Below, in pieces: positions 9,488 to 18,793 of a stretch of DNA of 55,602 nucleotides (the stretch's first letter is position 1; the number at the start of each line of letters is the position of its first letter). The notes below the pieces were generated by a model. The model did not search any database. It worked only from the letters and a program-made list of their open reading frames with translations, and was not told the DNA's origin. Made by a program: the position numbers and the translations under genes. The stretch spans positions 1 to 55,602 of the forward strand of contig NZ_MECL01000071.1 in the NCBI RefSeq assembly GCF_014596445.1. Reading direction: 5' to 3'. This DNA comes from Streptomyces sp. CBMA29. Its GTDB lineage: Bacteria > Actinomycetota > Actinomycetes > Streptomycetales > Streptomycetaceae.

Positions 9488-11143
9488 TCAGGCGTTTTGG
9501 CGGCGGGGGATGGTGGTGAAGGTGGGGGAGGGGGAAGGGTCCTGGAAGAAGTCGTTGCCCTTGTCGTCCACGACGACGAAGGCGGGGAAGTCCTCGACCT
9601 CGATCTTCCAGACGGCTTCCATGCCGAGTTCGGCGTATTCGAGGACGTCCACCCGCTTGATGCAGTCCTGGGCGAGGCGGGCGGCGGGGCCGCCGATGGA
9701 GCCGAGGTAGAAGCCGCCGTGGGCGGCGCACGCGTCGGTGACCTGCTTGCTGCGGTTGCCCTTGGCGAGCATCACGAAGGAGCCGCCCGCGGCCTGGAAC
9801 TGCTCGACGTAGGCGTCCATCCGGCCCGCGGTGGTCGGCCCGAAGGAGCCGGAGGCGTACCCCTCGGGGGTCTTGGCCGGGCCCGCGTAGTAGACGGCGT
9901 GGTCGCGCAGGTACTGCGGCATCTCCTCGCCCGCGTCGAGCCGCTCCTTGATCTTGGCGTGCGCGATGTCGCGGGCCACGACCAGCGGCCCGGACAGCGA
10001 AAGCCGGGTCTTGACCGGGTACTTGGTCAGCTCGGCGCGGATCTCGTCCATCGGCCGGTTGAGATCGACGTGTACGACGTCGTCGTCCAGATGCTCGTCG
10101 GTGGTCTCCGGCAGGAAACGCGCCGGGTCCGTCTCCAACTGCTCCAGGAAGACACCCTCGGCGGTGATCTTCGCCAGCGCCTGCCGGTCCGCCGAGCAGG
10201 ACACGGCGATGGCGACCGGGCACGACGCGCCGTGCCGCGGCAGCCGCACCACCCGCACGTCGTGGCAGAAGTACTTCCCGCCGAACTGGGCCCCGATCCC
10301 GATCCGCTGCGTCAGCTCGAAGACCTTCTGCTCCAACTCCTTGTCCCGGAAGCCGTGTCCGGCCGCCGAGCCCTCGGCGGGCAGCTCGTCCAGGTAGTGC
10401 GCGGAGGCGTACTTGGCCGTCTTCAGGGCGAATTCGGCGCTGGTCCCGCCCACCACGATCGCCAGGTGGTACGGCGGACAGGCCGCCGTACCCAGCGAAC
10501 GGATCTTCTCCTCAAGGAACTTCATCATCGACGCCTCGTTGAGCACCGCCTTCGTCTCCTGGTAGAGGAAGGACTTGTTGGCGCTGCCACCGCCCTTGGC
10601 CATGAAGAGGAACTTGTACGCGCCGCCGTCCGTCGCGTACAGCTCGATCTGCGCGGGCAGGTTGGAGCCGGTGTTCTTCTCGTCCCACATCGTCAGCGGG
10701 GCCATCTGCGAGTAGCGCAGATTGAGCTTGGTGTAGGCGTCGTAGATCCCGCGCGAGAGCGCCTCCTCGTCGCCGCCCGCGGTGAGGACCCGCTGGCCGC
10801 GCTTGCCCATGACGATCGCCGTACCGGTGTCCTGGCACATCGGGAGCACGCCGGCCGCCGCGATGTTCGCGTTCTTCAGCAGGTCGAGCGCGACGAATTT
10901 GTCGTTGGGGCTCGCCTGCGGGTCGTCCAGGATGCGGCGGAGCTGCGCGAGGTGGGTCGGACGCAGGTAGTGGGAGATGTCGTGCATCGCCTCGGCCGCG
11001 AGCAGCCGCAGCGCCTCCGGATCGACCGTGAGGAACGTACGCCCGCCCGCCTCGAAGGTACTGACGCCCTCCGCGGTGAGCAGGCGGTACGTGGTGGGGT
11101 CCTCGCCGAGGGGAAGCAGATCCGTGTAGGCGAACTCAGGCAT
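9488..11143 (-). CDS. fumB: Class I fumarate hydratase (4Fe-4S)
   Basis: A 551-aa iron-sulfur fumarase interconverting fumarate and malate. It has the N-terminal alpha domain and C-terminal beta domain in one chain, as in FumA/FumB. Visible cluster-ligand context includes [11 protein letters not shown] (Cys103); the conserved KGGGSANKS and [16 protein letters not shown] stretches are also present, as are [14 protein letters not shown] and [10 protein letters not shown] in the beta domain. The start [13 protein letters not shown] is standard for actinomycete homologues. This enzyme is oxygen-sensitive in known members, whereas the class II enzyme at 1961-3346 is not, so the cell has both. It is divergent from the DUF1707 gene. 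Confidence 0.95.
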   Translation of the reverse strand: MPEFAYTDLLPLGEDPTTYRLLTAEGVSTFEAGGRTFLTVDPEALRLLAAEAMHDISHYLRPTHLAQLRRILDDPQASPNDKFVALDLLKNANIAAAGVLPMCQDTGTAIVMGKRGQRVLTAGGDEEALSRGIYDAYTKLNLRYSQMAPLTMWDEKNTGSNLPAQIELYATDGGAYKFLFMAKGGGSANKSFLYQETKAVLNEASMMKFLEEKIRSLGTAACPPYHLAIVVGGTSAEFALKTAKYASAHYLDELPAEGSAAGHGFRDKELEQKVFELTQRIGIGAQFGGKYFCHDVRVVRLPRHGASCPVAIAVSCSADRQALAKITAEGVFLEQLETDPARFLPETTDEHLDDDVVHVDLNRPMDEIRAELTKYPVKTRLSLSGPLVVARDIAHAKIKERLDAGEEMPQYLRDHAVYYAGPAKTPEGYASGSFGPTTAGRMDAYVEQFQAAGGSFVMLAKGNRSKQVTDACAAHGGFYLGSIGGPAARLAQDCIKRVDVLEYAELGMEAVWKIEVEDFPAFVVVDDKGNDFFQDPSPSPTFTTIPRRQNA

Positions 11144-11284
11144 GGGGCATTCCTCACTCGGCGGCAGCGCTGCGGCGTCCCGATTCTAGAACGCCCCCGA
11201 CCGGCCGGGCGGGCCGGACCCTTAGGGCCTGTCCCGCGGGCTCTCAGGGAGACTTCGGGGTAGTCGCGATCTATCGCGTCTGTG

Positions 11285-11290
11285 TACCGT
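11285..11290 (+). promoter_or_regulatory. -10 box of a leaderless promoter for the DUF1707 gene
   Basis: TACCGT ends 6 nt before the GTG at 11297, the spacing seen for leaderless transcripts in actinomycetes. There is no usable ribosome binding site between them. Confidence 0.5.
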
Positions 11291-11296
11291 AGGGAC

Positions 11297-11992
11297 GTGG
11301 ACGAATCGCAGCTCCAGAAACGCGCGCAAGAGCAGCCCCAGCCGGTGCGTACGGGCAAGCCCACCGCGGAAGCGGACCTGCGGGCGTCGGACGCGGACCG
11401 GGACCGAATCGCCGACATCCTGCGCGAGGCCCTGGCCGAGGGCCGGCTGGACTCGTCGGAGCACTCCGAGCGGCTCGACCAGGTCTACGCGGCCAAGACG
11501 ATGGGCGAACTGGAGCCGCTGGTACGGGATCTGCCGGTGGGCAGGACCACCGCCCCGGCGCCCGCCCCCGCGGCCCGCGGCGGCTACCACTACGCCCCCG
11601 ACCCCAGCGGCGAGAACCCGAACCTGGTCGGCATCCTCGGCGGGGCCGAGCGCAAGGGCCGCTGGCGCGTCGGCCACCGGATCACCGCGGTGGCGATCAT
11701 GGGCGGCGTCGAGATCGACCTCACCGAGGCCACCTTCACCTCGCCCGAACTGGTCATCCACTGCACCGCGATCATGGGCGGCGTCAGCGTCAAGCTGCCG
11801 GAGAACGTGACGCTGCGCGGCGGCGGAGTCGTCGGCATCATGGGCGGCTCCGACGTCAAGGCGTTCGAGGCGCCGGACGCCGACGCGCCGGTGGTCCGCA
11901 TCGACGGCTTCGCCTTCTGGGGCGGCGTCGAGGCGAAGGCCAAGCGCGGCAAGAAGGTCAAGGACTGGACGAAGAAGAACCTCGAGAGCTGA
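11297..11992 (+). CDS. DUF1707 (SHOCT-like) domain protein
   Basis: A 231-aa protein with the N-terminal DUF1707 signature LRASDADRDRIADILREALAEGRLDSSEHSERLDQVYAAKTMGEL... (about residues 25-75, only partly quoted here) that is related to SHOCT short helical domains. The C-terminal half has three repeats of an IMGG-containing beta unit (AIMGGVEID, AIMGGVSVK, GIMGGSDVK), as in LiaF-type (cell-wall-active-antibiotics response) domains. Function is unknown; membrane or envelope-stress sensing is a reasonable guess. The GTG at 11297 is chosen because of the leaderless promoter; a GTG at 11282 is also in frame. It lies between fumB and the whiB gene as in other streptomycetes. Confidence 0.8.
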   Translation: MDESQLQKRAQEQPQPVRTGKPTAEADLRASDADRDRIADILREALAEGRLDSSEHSERLDQVYAAKTMGELEPLVRDLPVGRTTAPAPAPAARGGYHYAPDPSGENPNLVGILGGAERKGRWRVGHRITAVAIMGGVEIDLTEATFTSPELVIHCTAIMGGVSVKLPENVTLRGGGVVGIMGGSDVKAFEAPDADAPVVRIDGFAFWGGVEAKAKRGKKVKDWTKKNLES

Positions 11993-12326
11993 GGCGCGGG
12001 ACCGGGCCGGGGGAGCCTCCGGCGCAGGGGCGGAGCGGCGTCGTGCGCGGGCGAGCGGGCAGCGGCTGTTTCACGCCCCCCGACTCCGTAACGGCTGTGA
12101 TTGATGGTGCGTAAGTGCGCCAAGCATCGTGCGTGTTTCCGCCATCCGCAGGTCACAGGCTTGCGCGGCTCTCGCGCGGGGCGAACACGGTGCGCATGAA
12201 GTCGCGTACAGCGGGTAGGGGTTCGAGCACGCCGCCGCACTGCCGCCGTTGAGATCCGCGCCCGCCGGGGGAGTGGTCGGTGACGCGCCAGGGTGGCAAT
12301 CGCCGAGCCGTCGTCAGGAGTATCCC
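11993..12326. other. Intergenic region before the WhiB gene
   Basis: A 334-nt region without a credible gene. A less GC-rich stretch (about 12070-12145) probably holds the whiB promoter and leader. I see no convincing terminator or operator. Confidence 0.5.
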
Positions 12327-12680
12327 GTGCTTCAACCGATCGAGCCCGTCACGGACACCGCCTACCCGCCCGGTCATCCGCGGGATCTGGGCGGGCCCTG
12401 GCACTCGGAGGCCGCCTGCCGCAGTGACGAGGCGGGGCTGTTCTTCGCCCCGTCGAAGGAGCCCACTGCCGCTCGCCTGTCCCGGGAGGAGGCGGCCAAA
12501 CGCGTGTGCGCGCGCTGCCCGGTGATGCTCGAATGCCGCGAACACGCCCTGCTCCAGCCGGAACCGTACGGCGTGTGGGGCGGCATGACCGCCGCCGAGC
12601 GCCGCGTGGTGCTGGCCCGCCGCCGCCGTCGCGAGGTCGAACTCCAGCGCCCCGACCCGCAGATCGCCGCCGCGGGCTGA
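12327..12680 (+). CDS. wblI: WhiB-family iron-sulfur transcription factor
   Basis: A 117-aa WhiB-like regulator. Four cysteines (31, 61, 64, 70; C-X29-C-X2-C-X5-C) would bind a [4Fe-4S] cluster that senses redox or NO. They are followed by the family motif GVWGG (82-86) and a basic patch RRRRRRE for DNA contact. Known members act with the principal sigma factor at target promoters. The GTG at 12327 has CAGGAG 6 nt upstream. The name wblI rests on remembered gene order (fumB, DUF1707, wbl, glpX as in S. coelicolor SCO5044-5047) and could be wrong; the family call is firm. Confidence 0.85.
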   Translation: MLQPIEPVTDTAYPPGHPRDLGGPWHSEAACRSDEAGLFFAPSKEPTAARLSREEAAKRVCARCPVMLECREHALLQPEPYGVWGGMTAAERRVVLARRRRREVELQRPDPQIAAAG

Positions 12681-12832
12681 CCGTACGGCTCAGCAGCCCA
12701 GCAGCCCAGCAGTTCAGTAGCTCAGCGGTTTGTCGGCTCATCGCCGCCCGCCGCGCCGCATCCGGGAATACGGGGCCCGAGTGCGCCGCGGCGGGCGGCA
12801 GCCGACGTACCGAAAGCGCGGGAGTGAGCGCC

Positions 12833-13864
12833 TCAGCGCGCCCGGTCGAAGTCGATCGCGCTGTACGCCCGCAGCTTGGACAGCCGGTGCGTGGAGTCGA
12901 TCTGCCGGATCGTGCCGGACTTGGAGCGCATCACCAGCGACGAGGTGGTGGCGGTCTCCGCGCGGTACCGCACCCCGCGCAGCAGTTCGCCGTCGGTGAT
13001 CCCGGTGGCGACGAAGAAGACGTTCTCGCCGCTGACCAGGTCCTTGGTGTGCAGAATCCGGTCCAGGTCGTGCCCGGCGTCCAGTGCCCGGCGCCGCTCG
13101 GCGTCGTCCTTCGGCCACAGCCTGCCCTGGATCGTGCCGCCCAGGCAGGTGATCGCGCAGGCCGCGATGATGCCCTCGGGTGTCCCCCCGATGCCCAGCA
13201 GCATGTCCACGCCGGTGCCCTCGCGCACCGCCATGATCGCGCCCGCCACGTCGCCGTCGGCGATGAACTTGATACGGGCGCCGGTCTCGCGGATCTCCTT
13301 CACGATGCCGTCGTGCCGCGGCCGGTCGAGCACCACGACGGTGACGTCCTCCGGCGCGCTGCCCTTGGCCTTGGCGACCCGGCGCACATTGACCGCGGGC
13401 GGCGCGGTGATGTCGACGTACTCGGCGGCCTCGGGACCGGCCACCAGTTTGTCCATGTAGAAGACGGCCGAGGGGTCGAACATGGTGCCGCGGTCGGCGA
13501 CGGCGAGCACCGCCACCGCGTTCGGCATCCCCTTGGCCGTCAGCGTCGTGCCGTCCACCGGGTCGACGGCGACATCGCACTCGGGCCCGGTGCCGTCGCC
13601 GATCCGCTCGCCGTTGTAGAGCATCGGCGCCTCGTCCTTCTCGCCCTCGCCGATCACGACGACGCCGTTCATCGAGACGGTGTGGACGAGGGTGCGCATC
13701 GCGTTCACCGCGGCGCCGTCGGCCCCGTTCTTGTCGCCCCTGCCGACCCAGCGTCCGGCCGCCATGGCGGCGGCCTCGGTGACGCGTACGAGTTCCAGTG
13801 CCAGGTTGCGGTCGGGGGCCTCCGGGCTCACTTCGAGCTGGGGCGGCAAATGCTGTTCGGTCAT
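12833..13864 (-). CDS. glpX: Class II fructose-1,6-bisphosphatase
   Basis: A 343-aa gluconeogenic enzyme hydrolysing fructose-1,6-bisphosphate to fructose-6-phosphate. GlpX landmarks are all present: [17 protein letters not shown], the metal-binding [23 protein letters not shown], and the substrate-binding region around [14 protein letters not shown]. Length is normal. The ATG at 13864 has AGGTG 6 nt upstream. It is convergent with the WhiB gene and divergent from the DUF4245 gene. It is usually the only essential FBPase of actinomycetes. Confidence 0.95.
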   Translation of the reverse strand: MTEQHLPPQLEVSPEAPDRNLALELVRVTEAAAMAAGRWVGRGDKNGADGAAVNAMRTLVHTVSMNGVVVIGEGEKDEAPMLYNGERIGDGTGPECDVAVDPVDGTTLTAKGMPNAVAVLAVADRGTMFDPSAVFYMDKLVAGPEAAEYVDITAPPAVNVRRVAKAKGSAPEDVTVVVLDRPRHDGIVKEIRETGARIKFIADGDVAGAIMAVREGTGVDMLLGIGGTPEGIIAACAITCLGGTIQGRLWPKDDAERRRALDAGHDLDRILHTKDLVSGENVFFVATGITDGELLRGVRYRAETATTSSLVMRSKSGTIRQIDSTHRLSKLRAYSAIDFDRAR

Positions 13865-14034
13865 CACGCGCACCTTTCTGTACGAGGACGGCCGGAATAT
13901 GAGGGTGCTTCGACCTTATCGGTTCGGCGCGAATATGAGCAGGGTGCACGTCACATGAGCGCCTGGTGGCCCCTGCGGGCCGGGGCGCGTCGAGGGCGCG
14001 GACCCCGGCGTCCGGGGCCGTTCCCGGCATGGGG

Positions 14035-14040
14035 GACGAT
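14035..14040 (+). promoter_or_regulatory. Possible -10 box for leaderless DUF4245 gene
   Basis: GACGAT ends 6 nt before the GTG at 14047, compatible with leaderless transcription. No -35 box is clear. Confidence 0.35.
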
Positions 14041-14046
14041 GGTCGG

Positions 14047-14586
14047 GTGGCAGCAGACAAACGTGGCAACAAGACCGTGCGGGACCTGGTGCTGTCGATG
14101 GCGGTGATCGGCGCCGTCGCCGCCCTCATCTATGTGTTCATCCCGCACGACTCGAAGGCCGACCCGACCAAGCCGATCACCTTCTCGGTGGAGCTCGGCC
14201 AGGCGCGCCGCGACGCGCCGTACAAGGTGGCGGGGCCCGAGGGGCTGCCCGCGACCTGGCGGCCCACCTCGGTCACCTACAGCGCGGCCGACCCGCAGGC
14301 GGTGACCTGGCACATCGGCTTCGTCGACCCCGAGGAGCAGTACGTGGGCGTCGAGCAGAGCAACGCGGCGGCCGAGCCGTACATCAAGGACGTCACCTTC
14401 GGCGCGCACCGCGACGGCGGCCGTACGGTCACCGCGGGCGGCCTGGTCTGGGAGCGCTACGCGGGGCCGAAGTACAACGCGCTGGTCCGCAAGGAGCAGG
14501 GCGTCACCACGGTGGTGCTGGGCACCGGCAAGGACGCGGAGCTGACGACGATGGCCGCCGCGCTGAAGGAGCGCGGCGGCCAGTAA
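14047..14586 (+). CDS. DUF4245 single-pass membrane protein
   Basis: A 179-aa protein with a short basic N-terminus (VAADKRGNKTVRD), one transmembrane segment (LVLSMAVIGAVAALIYVFI, about 14-33) and an extracytoplasmic domain, typical of DUF4245. The domain contains LPATWRPTSVTY and WHIGFVDPEEQYVGVEQS. No catalytic motif is visible; the function of the family is unknown. It sits back to back with glpX as in other streptomycetes. Frames upstream of 14047 are open, but the leaderless GTG gives the usual family start. Confidence 0.8.
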   Translation: MAADKRGNKTVRDLVLSMAVIGAVAALIYVFIPHDSKADPTKPITFSVELGQARRDAPYKVAGPEGLPATWRPTSVTYSAADPQAVTWHIGFVDPEEQYVGVEQSNAAAEPYIKDVTFGAHRDGGRTVTAGGLVWERYAGPKYNALVRKEQGVTTVVLGTGKDAELTTMAAALKERGGQ

Positions 14587-14593
14587 CCGGTAG

Positions 14594-14700
14594 CCGGTCA
14601 TACGGACATACGTCCCACCGGGGGGCCGGTCATACGGACATACGTCCTACCGGGGGGCCGGTCATACGGACATACGTCCTACCGGAGGCCGGTCGTACGG
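14594..14700. repeat. Tandem repeat, 32-nt unit, three copies plus a partial
   Basis: Copies at 14594-14625, 14626-14657 and 14658-14688 differ by one or two bases, and a 12-nt partial copy follows. Each unit starts CCGGTCATACGGAC and ends in a G-run. Each can fold (CCGGT...ACCGG with inner GGAC/GTCC), and unit junctions form ACCGG-GGGG-CCGGT. It fills the space between two convergent genes, so it may serve as a two-way terminator. Confidence 0.85.
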
Positions 14701-14701
14701 A

Positions 14702-15295
14702 TCAGACGGTCGTCACGACCTGCTCGTACGCCAGGCGCGGGTTGCGGTCGTACCAGGCGGCCTCGCCCGGCTTGCCGATGTTGACCACGGCCAGCACCGA
14801 GTGCTCGCCGTCCGCGAAGAACTCCTTGTTGATGCCGTCGGCGTCGAAGCCGGTCATCGGGCCGGCGGCCAGACCGGCGGCCCGGACGCCGATGATGAAG
14901 TAGCCGACCTGGAGTGCGGCGTTCAGCGCGGCGGACTGCTCGCGGACCGGGCGCTCGGTGAAGAACACGTCCTTGGCCTGCGGAAAGGCCGGGAGCTGGC
15001 TGGGCAGCTCCTCGTGGAACTCGTTGTCCGCGGCCAGGATCGCCACCAGCGGCGCGGTCGACGTCTTCGCCTTGTTGCCCTCGTTCATGTGCCGCACCAG
15101 GCGCTCGCGTCCCTCGTCGGTACGGGCCAGCACGACGCGCAGCGGCTGCTGGTTGTACGCGGTCGGCGCGTACTTCACCAGGTCGTATATGGCCTGGACC
15201 TGCTCGTCGGTCACCGGCTCCCCGGTGAACGTGTTGGCGGTGCGGGCCTCACGGAAGAGCAGGTCCTGGGCGGCGGTGTCGAGCACGAGAGTCAT
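14702..15295 (-). CDS. Nitroreductase-family malonic semialdehyde reductase-like (RutE-like)
   Basis: A 197-aa flavoprotein of the nitroreductase fold. It has the FMN-binding N-terminal [20 protein letters not shown], the [14 protein letters not shown] motif typical of the RutE/HadB group, [21 protein letters not shown] and VVNIGKPGE. Family members reduce malonic semialdehyde to 3-hydroxypropionate in pyrimidine degradation, or various quinones and nitro compounds; no rut genes lie nearby, so the physiological substrate is open. It stands alone, convergent with the DUF4245 gene. Confidence 0.8.
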   Translation of the reverse strand: MTLVLDTAAQDLLFREARTANTFTGEPVTDEQVQAIYDLVKYAPTAYNQQPLRVVLARTDEGRERLVRHMNEGNKAKTSTAPLVAILAADNEFHEELPSQLPAFPQAKDVFFTERPVREQSAALNAALQVGYFIIGVRAAGLAAGPMTGFDADGINKEFFADGEHSVLAVVNIGKPGEAAWYDRNPRLAYEQVVTTV

Positions 15296-15411
15296 GCGGA
15301 TCCTCAGGTCTTTCGGTCGTGCGAGGGGGCGCGCCGGGGGGCGGCGCGTCGGAACACTCCGAGCAACCTGGGTGAACGTTCAACCATTCCTTGGGGCAAC
15401 CGTGACCCCTG

Positions 15412-15702
15412 TCACTCCTGTGCGGCTCCTGCTGCCCCCTGCGCCTCCGCCGCCTCCCCGCCCTCCTCCTCCGCCGCCAGCGCCGCGTCCAGCCGGGCCC
15501 GCGCGCCCTCCAGCCAGCGGCGGCAGATCTTGGCCAGCTCCTCGCCCCGCTCCCACAGGGCCAGGGACTCCTCCAAGGTCGCGCCGCCCGCTTCCAGCCG
15601 CCGTACGACATCGACGAGCTCGTCACGCGCCTGTTCGTACCCGAGGGCCGCGCCGCCGCTCTCCCGGTCCGCCGTATCGGTGCTGCCTGTCGTGTCTGCC
15701 AT
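15412..15702 (-). CDS. xseB: Exodeoxyribonuclease VII small subunit
   Basis: A 96-aa subunit of the exonuclease that degrades single-stranded DNA from both ends. The conserved helix-hairpin reads [19 protein letters not shown] then [26 protein letters not shown], typical of XseB. The C-terminus is an acidic, Ala/Glu-rich tail and there is a 17-residue variable N-terminus. It begins 10 nt after the xseA stop on the same strand, forming the usual xseA-xseB pair. Confidence 0.93.
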   Translation of the reverse strand: MADTTGSTDTADRESGGAALGYEQARDELVDVVRRLEAGGATLEESLALWERGEELAKICRRWLEGARARLDAALAAEEEGGEAAEAQGAAGAAQE

Positions 15703-15712
15703 GGGGGCAAGC

Positions 15713-16939
15713 CTAGGCGGGGGGTGGGACAGGGCCGGTGACGTGGACCGTGAAGTCGCCCTCGGCCACCCGCGCCCGCAGCGCGTCGTCCGGGGCCACC
15801 TCCGCCGGGTCCCGTACCACCGAGCCGTCCTCGCGCTGGAGCACCGCGTACCCGCGGCGCAGCGTCGCGGCCGGGGACAGCGCGACCACCCGCGCCAGGG
15901 TGTGCGAGAGGTCCGCGTCGGCGCGCTCCAGCAGATGGCGCAGCGTACGGCGGGCCCGGTCCACCCGGTCGGCCACCTCCGCCGCGCGGCCGTCGACCAT
16001 CCCGTACGGCGCCGCCATCGAGGGACGGCTCAGCGCCGCCTCCAGGCCGCGCTCCTCCCGGTCCAGCAGCCCGCGCATCACCCGCAGCGCCCGGTCCCGT
16101 ACCAACTGGACGCGCGCCAGCTCCTCGCGCACATCCGGCACGATCCGCTTGGCCGCGTCGGTCGGGGTGGACGCCCGCAGGTCGGCGACCAGGTCGAGCA
16201 GCGGCGAGTCCGGCTCGTGGCCGATCGCCGAGACCACCGGGGTCCGGCAGGCCGCGACCGTACGCACCAGCTCCTCGTCGGAGAACGGCAGCAGGTCCTC
16301 GACGCTGCCGCCGCCGCGCGCCACCACGATCACATCGACATCCGGATGCGCGTCCAGCTCCCGTACCGCCTCGATCACCCGCGGCACCGCGCTCGCGCCC
16401 TGCACCGGCACATTGCGCACCTCGAAGCGGACGGCGGGCCAGCGCAGCCGCGCGTTCTCCCGCACGTCCCGCTCGGCCGCCGAGGCGCGGCCGGTCACCA
16501 GGCCGATGAGCTGCGGCAGAAACGGTATGGGCCGCTTGCGGTCCAGCGCGAAGAGCCCCTCGGCCGCCAGCGTCTTCTTCAACTGCTCCAGGCGCGCCAG
16601 CAGTTCGCCCACCCCGACCGGGCGGATCTCCACCGCGCGCAGCGAGAGCTGGCCGCGCGGCCCGTACCACTCGGGCTTGGCGTGCATCACCACCCGCGCG
16701 CCCTCGCCGACCACGTCCGCGACCTGCTCGAAGACACCGCGGAAGCACGTCACCGTGATCGACACGTCGTGCGAGGGGTCGCGCAGCGTCATGAACACCA
16801 CGCCCGCGCCCGGCCGCCGCGACAACTGGGTGATCTGCCCCTCCACCCACACCGCGCCCAGCCGGTCGATCCAGCCGCCGATCAGCCGCGACACCTCACC
16901 GACGGGAATCGGCGTCTGCGCCGAGGTGTTCAGAGCCAT
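15713..16939 (-). CDS. xseA: Exodeoxyribonuclease VII large subunit
   Basis: A 408-aa catalytic subunit. It has an N-terminal OB-fold (about 1-110; [24 protein letters not shown]) and the XseA catalytic domain, with [34 protein letters not shown], and [28 protein letters not shown]. The ATG at 16939 gives [20 protein letters not shown], the family's normal start; the frame is open far upstream but without support. It is divergent from ispH. Confidence 0.95.
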   Translation of the reverse strand: MALNTSAQTPIPVGEVSRLIGGWIDRLGAVWVEGQITQLSRRPGAGVVFMTLRDPSHDVSITVTCFRGVFEQVADVVGEGARVVMHAKPEWYGPRGQLSLRAVEIRPVGVGELLARLEQLKKTLAAEGLFALDRKRPIPFLPQLIGLVTGRASAAERDVRENARLRWPAVRFEVRNVPVQGASAVPRVIEAVRELDAHPDVDVIVVARGGGSVEDLLPFSDEELVRTVAACRTPVVSAIGHEPDSPLLDLVADLRASTPTDAAKRIVPDVREELARVQLVRDRALRVMRGLLDREERGLEAALSRPSMAAPYGMVDGRAAEVADRVDRARRTLRHLLERADADLSHTLARVVALSPAATLRRGYAVLQREDGSVVRDPAEVAPDDALRARVAEGDFTVHVTGPVPPPA

Positions 16940-17022
16940 GCCCGCAGCGTAGTCGGCGGCACCGACAGGCCCCGGGAGGTGTGTGCTCCCGTACGCCCCC
17001 GCGTATGCGATCAGCGCCCCCG

Positions 17023-17028
17023 TACGAT
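17023..17028 (+). promoter_or_regulatory. -10 box of leaderless ispH promoter
   Basis: TACGAT ends 7 nt before the ATG at 17036, the classic spacing for a leaderless actinomycete transcript. There is no ribosome binding site. Confidence 0.65.
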
Positions 17029-17035
17029 GGACCCC

Positions 17036-18025
17036 ATGACTGCCGCTACGAGCCCCCGCCGCGTCCTCCTCGCCGCCCCCCGCGGGTACTGCGCGGGCGT
17101 GGACCGGGCCGTGATCACCGTCGAGAAGGCGCTGGAGCAGTACGGCGCCCCGGTCTATGTGCGCAAGCAGATCGTGCACAACAAATACGTGGTCCAGACG
17201 CTGGAGAAGAAGGGCGCGATCTTCGTCGACGAGACGGACGAGGTGCCCGAGAACGCCATCGTGATCTTCTCCGCGCACGGCGTGGCCCCCGTCGTCCACG
17301 AGGAGGCCGCCCAGCGCAGCCTCGCCTCGATCGACGCGACGTGCCCGCTGGTCACCAAGGTCCACAAGGAAGCCGTCCGCTACTCCAAGGACGACTACGA
17401 CATCCTGCTGATCGGCCACGACGGCCACGAAGAGGTCGTCGGCACGATGGGCGAGGCGCCCGACCACATGCACCTGGTCGACGGCCCCGCCGACGCGGCC
17501 AAGGTCGAGGTCCGCGACGAGTCCAAGGTCGTCTGGCTCTCCCAGACCACCCTGTCGGTGGACGAGACGATGGAAACCGTGGACGCGCTCAAGGAGCGCT
17601 TCCCCAACCTGCTCTCGCCGCCCAGCGACGACATCTGCTACGCCACCCAGAACCGCCAGGTCGCGGTCAAGCAGATCGCCGCCGACGCCGACCTGCTGAT
17701 CGTGGTCGGCTCCCGCAACTCCTCCAACTCCATCCGGCTGGTCGAGGTCGCCCTCCAGTCCGGCGCCGGCGCCTCGTACCTGGTCGACTTCGCCGAGGAG
17801 TGCGACGACGCCTGGCTGGACGGCGTCACCACCGTCGGCGTCACCTCCGGCGCGTCCGTCCCGGAGATCCTGGTCGACGGCGTCCTGGACTGGCTGGCCG
17901 AGCGCGGCTACGCCGATGTCCAGGTGGTCACCTCCGCCGAGGAGTCCATCCAGTTCTCACTGCCGAAGGAACTGCGCCGCGATCTGCGTGCCGAGGCCGC
18001 CGCCGGGGAATCCGCCAAGAGGTGA
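17036..18025 (+). CDS. ispH: 4-hydroxy-3-methylbut-2-enyl diphosphate reductase
   Basis: A 329-aa iron-sulfur enzyme performing the last step of the MEP pathway, making IPP and DMAPP from HMBPP. The three cluster cysteines are visible at residues 19 ([10 protein letters not shown]), 103 (DATCPLV) and 201 ([11 protein letters not shown]). Further motifs are [27 protein letters not shown] and [10 protein letters not shown]. The ATG at 17036 is set by the leaderless -10; an ATG 9 nt upstream overlaps that box. Its stop codon lies within an inverted repeat in front of ppgK. Confidence 0.96.
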   Translation: MTAATSPRRVLLAAPRGYCAGVDRAVITVEKALEQYGAPVYVRKQIVHNKYVVQTLEKKGAIFVDETDEVPENAIVIFSAHGVAPVVHEEAAQRSLASIDATCPLVTKVHKEAVRYSKDDYDILLIGHDGHEEVVGTMGEAPDHMHLVDGPADAAKVEVRDESKVVWLSQTTLSVDETMETVDALKERFPNLLSPPSDDICYATQNRQVAVKQIAADADLLIVVGSRNSSNSIRLVEVALQSGAGASYLVDFAEECDDAWLDGVTTVGVTSGASVPEILVDGVLDWLAERGYADVQVVTSAEESIQFSLPKELRRDLRAEAAAGESAKR

Positions 18026-18043
18026 CTTTTTCCCGTCACCTCT
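18018..18043 (+). promoter_or_regulatory. Perfect 9-bp inverted repeat over the ppgK promoter
   Basis: AGAGGTGAC (18018-18026) and GTCACCTCT (18035-18043) are perfect inverted arms around TTTTTCCC. It overlaps the ispH stop codon and ends where a -10 box TAATCT (18043-18048) begins, 7 nt before the ppgK ATG. It could be an operator for leaderless ppgK transcription or an ispH 3' hairpin. Confidence 0.6.
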
Positions 18044-18055
18044 AATCTGGGGGCC

Positions 18056-18793
18056 ATGAATATGTTCGGTGTGGACATCGGTGGTACGGGAATCAAGGGC
18101 GCTCCGGTCGATCTGGACCAGGGCGCCCTGTCGGACGACCGCTACAAGATCGACACCCCTCAGCCCGCGACCCCGGAGTCGGTGATCGACGGGGTGCACC
18201 AGGTCATCGAGCACTTCGGCTGGTCGGGCCCGGTCGGCGTGACCTTCCCCGGGGTGGTGGTGGACGGCACCACCCGTACGGCGGCCAACGTGGACGGCGG
18301 CTGGGTCGGCCTCGACGCGCGCGGCATGCTCGGCGACCGCCTCGGCCTGCCCGTGGTGGTGCTCAACGACGCGGACGCGGCGGGTGTCGCCGAGATGACG
18401 TTCGGCGCGGGCCGCGGCCGGGGCGGCACGGTCATCATGCTGACGCTGGGCACCGGCATCGGCAGCGCCCTGTTCGTGGACGGCCATCTGGTGCCCAACA
18501 CGGAGCTGGGCCACCTGGAGCTGCACGGGCACGACGCGGAGAAGAAGGCGTCGGTCAAGGCCCGCGAGGACGAGGACCTGAGCTGGGAGCACTGGGCGCA
18601 CCGGCTCCAGAAGTACCTGGCGCACGTGGAGATGCTCTTCTCGCCCGACCTGTTCGTGATCGGCGGCGGCGTCAGCCGCAAGTCGGAGAAGTTCCTGCCC
18701 CTGGTGAAGGGGATCAGCGCCGAGATCGTTCCCGCTGAACTCCAGAACAACGCGGGGATCGTCGGCGCCGCGATGGCAGCCGCAAAGCTCTGA
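18056..18793 (+). CDS. ppgK: Polyphosphate glucokinase
   Basis: A 245-aa ROK-family kinase that phosphorylates glucose with polyphosphate (or ATP). Motifs: phosphate-1 loop GVDIGGTGIKG, GVTFPGVVVDG, sugar-contact LNDADAAG (the catalytic Asp), phosphate-2 MLTLGTGIGSALF, and TELGHLELHG, then the C-terminal FVIGGGVSRKSEKF. Length is typical for PpgK. ATG 18056 sits 7 nt after TAATCT, so it is probably leaderless. The last 80 nt overlap the convergent DUF6542-like gene. Confidence 0.93.
   Translation: MNMFGVDIGGTGIKGAPVDLDQGALSDDRYKIDTPQPATPESVIDGVHQVIEHFGWSGPVGVTFPGVVVDGTTRTAANVDGGWVGLDARGMLGDRLGLPVVVLNDADAAGVAEMTFGAGRGRGGTVIMLTLGTGIGSALFVDGHLVPNTELGHLELHGHDAEKKASVKAREDEDLSWEHWAHRLQKYLAHVEMLFSPDLFVIGGGVSRKSEKFLPLVKGISAEIVPAELQNNAGIVGAAMAAAKL

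Noticed and set aside
14594..14700. Possible CRISPR array
   Set aside because: The units are directly adjacent with no spacers, and no cas genes are present.
14801..17035. Plus-strand frame of 745 codons running into ispH
   Set aside because: It is antisense to xseA-xseB and the reductase; ispH starts at 17036 by its leaderless promoter and family alignment.
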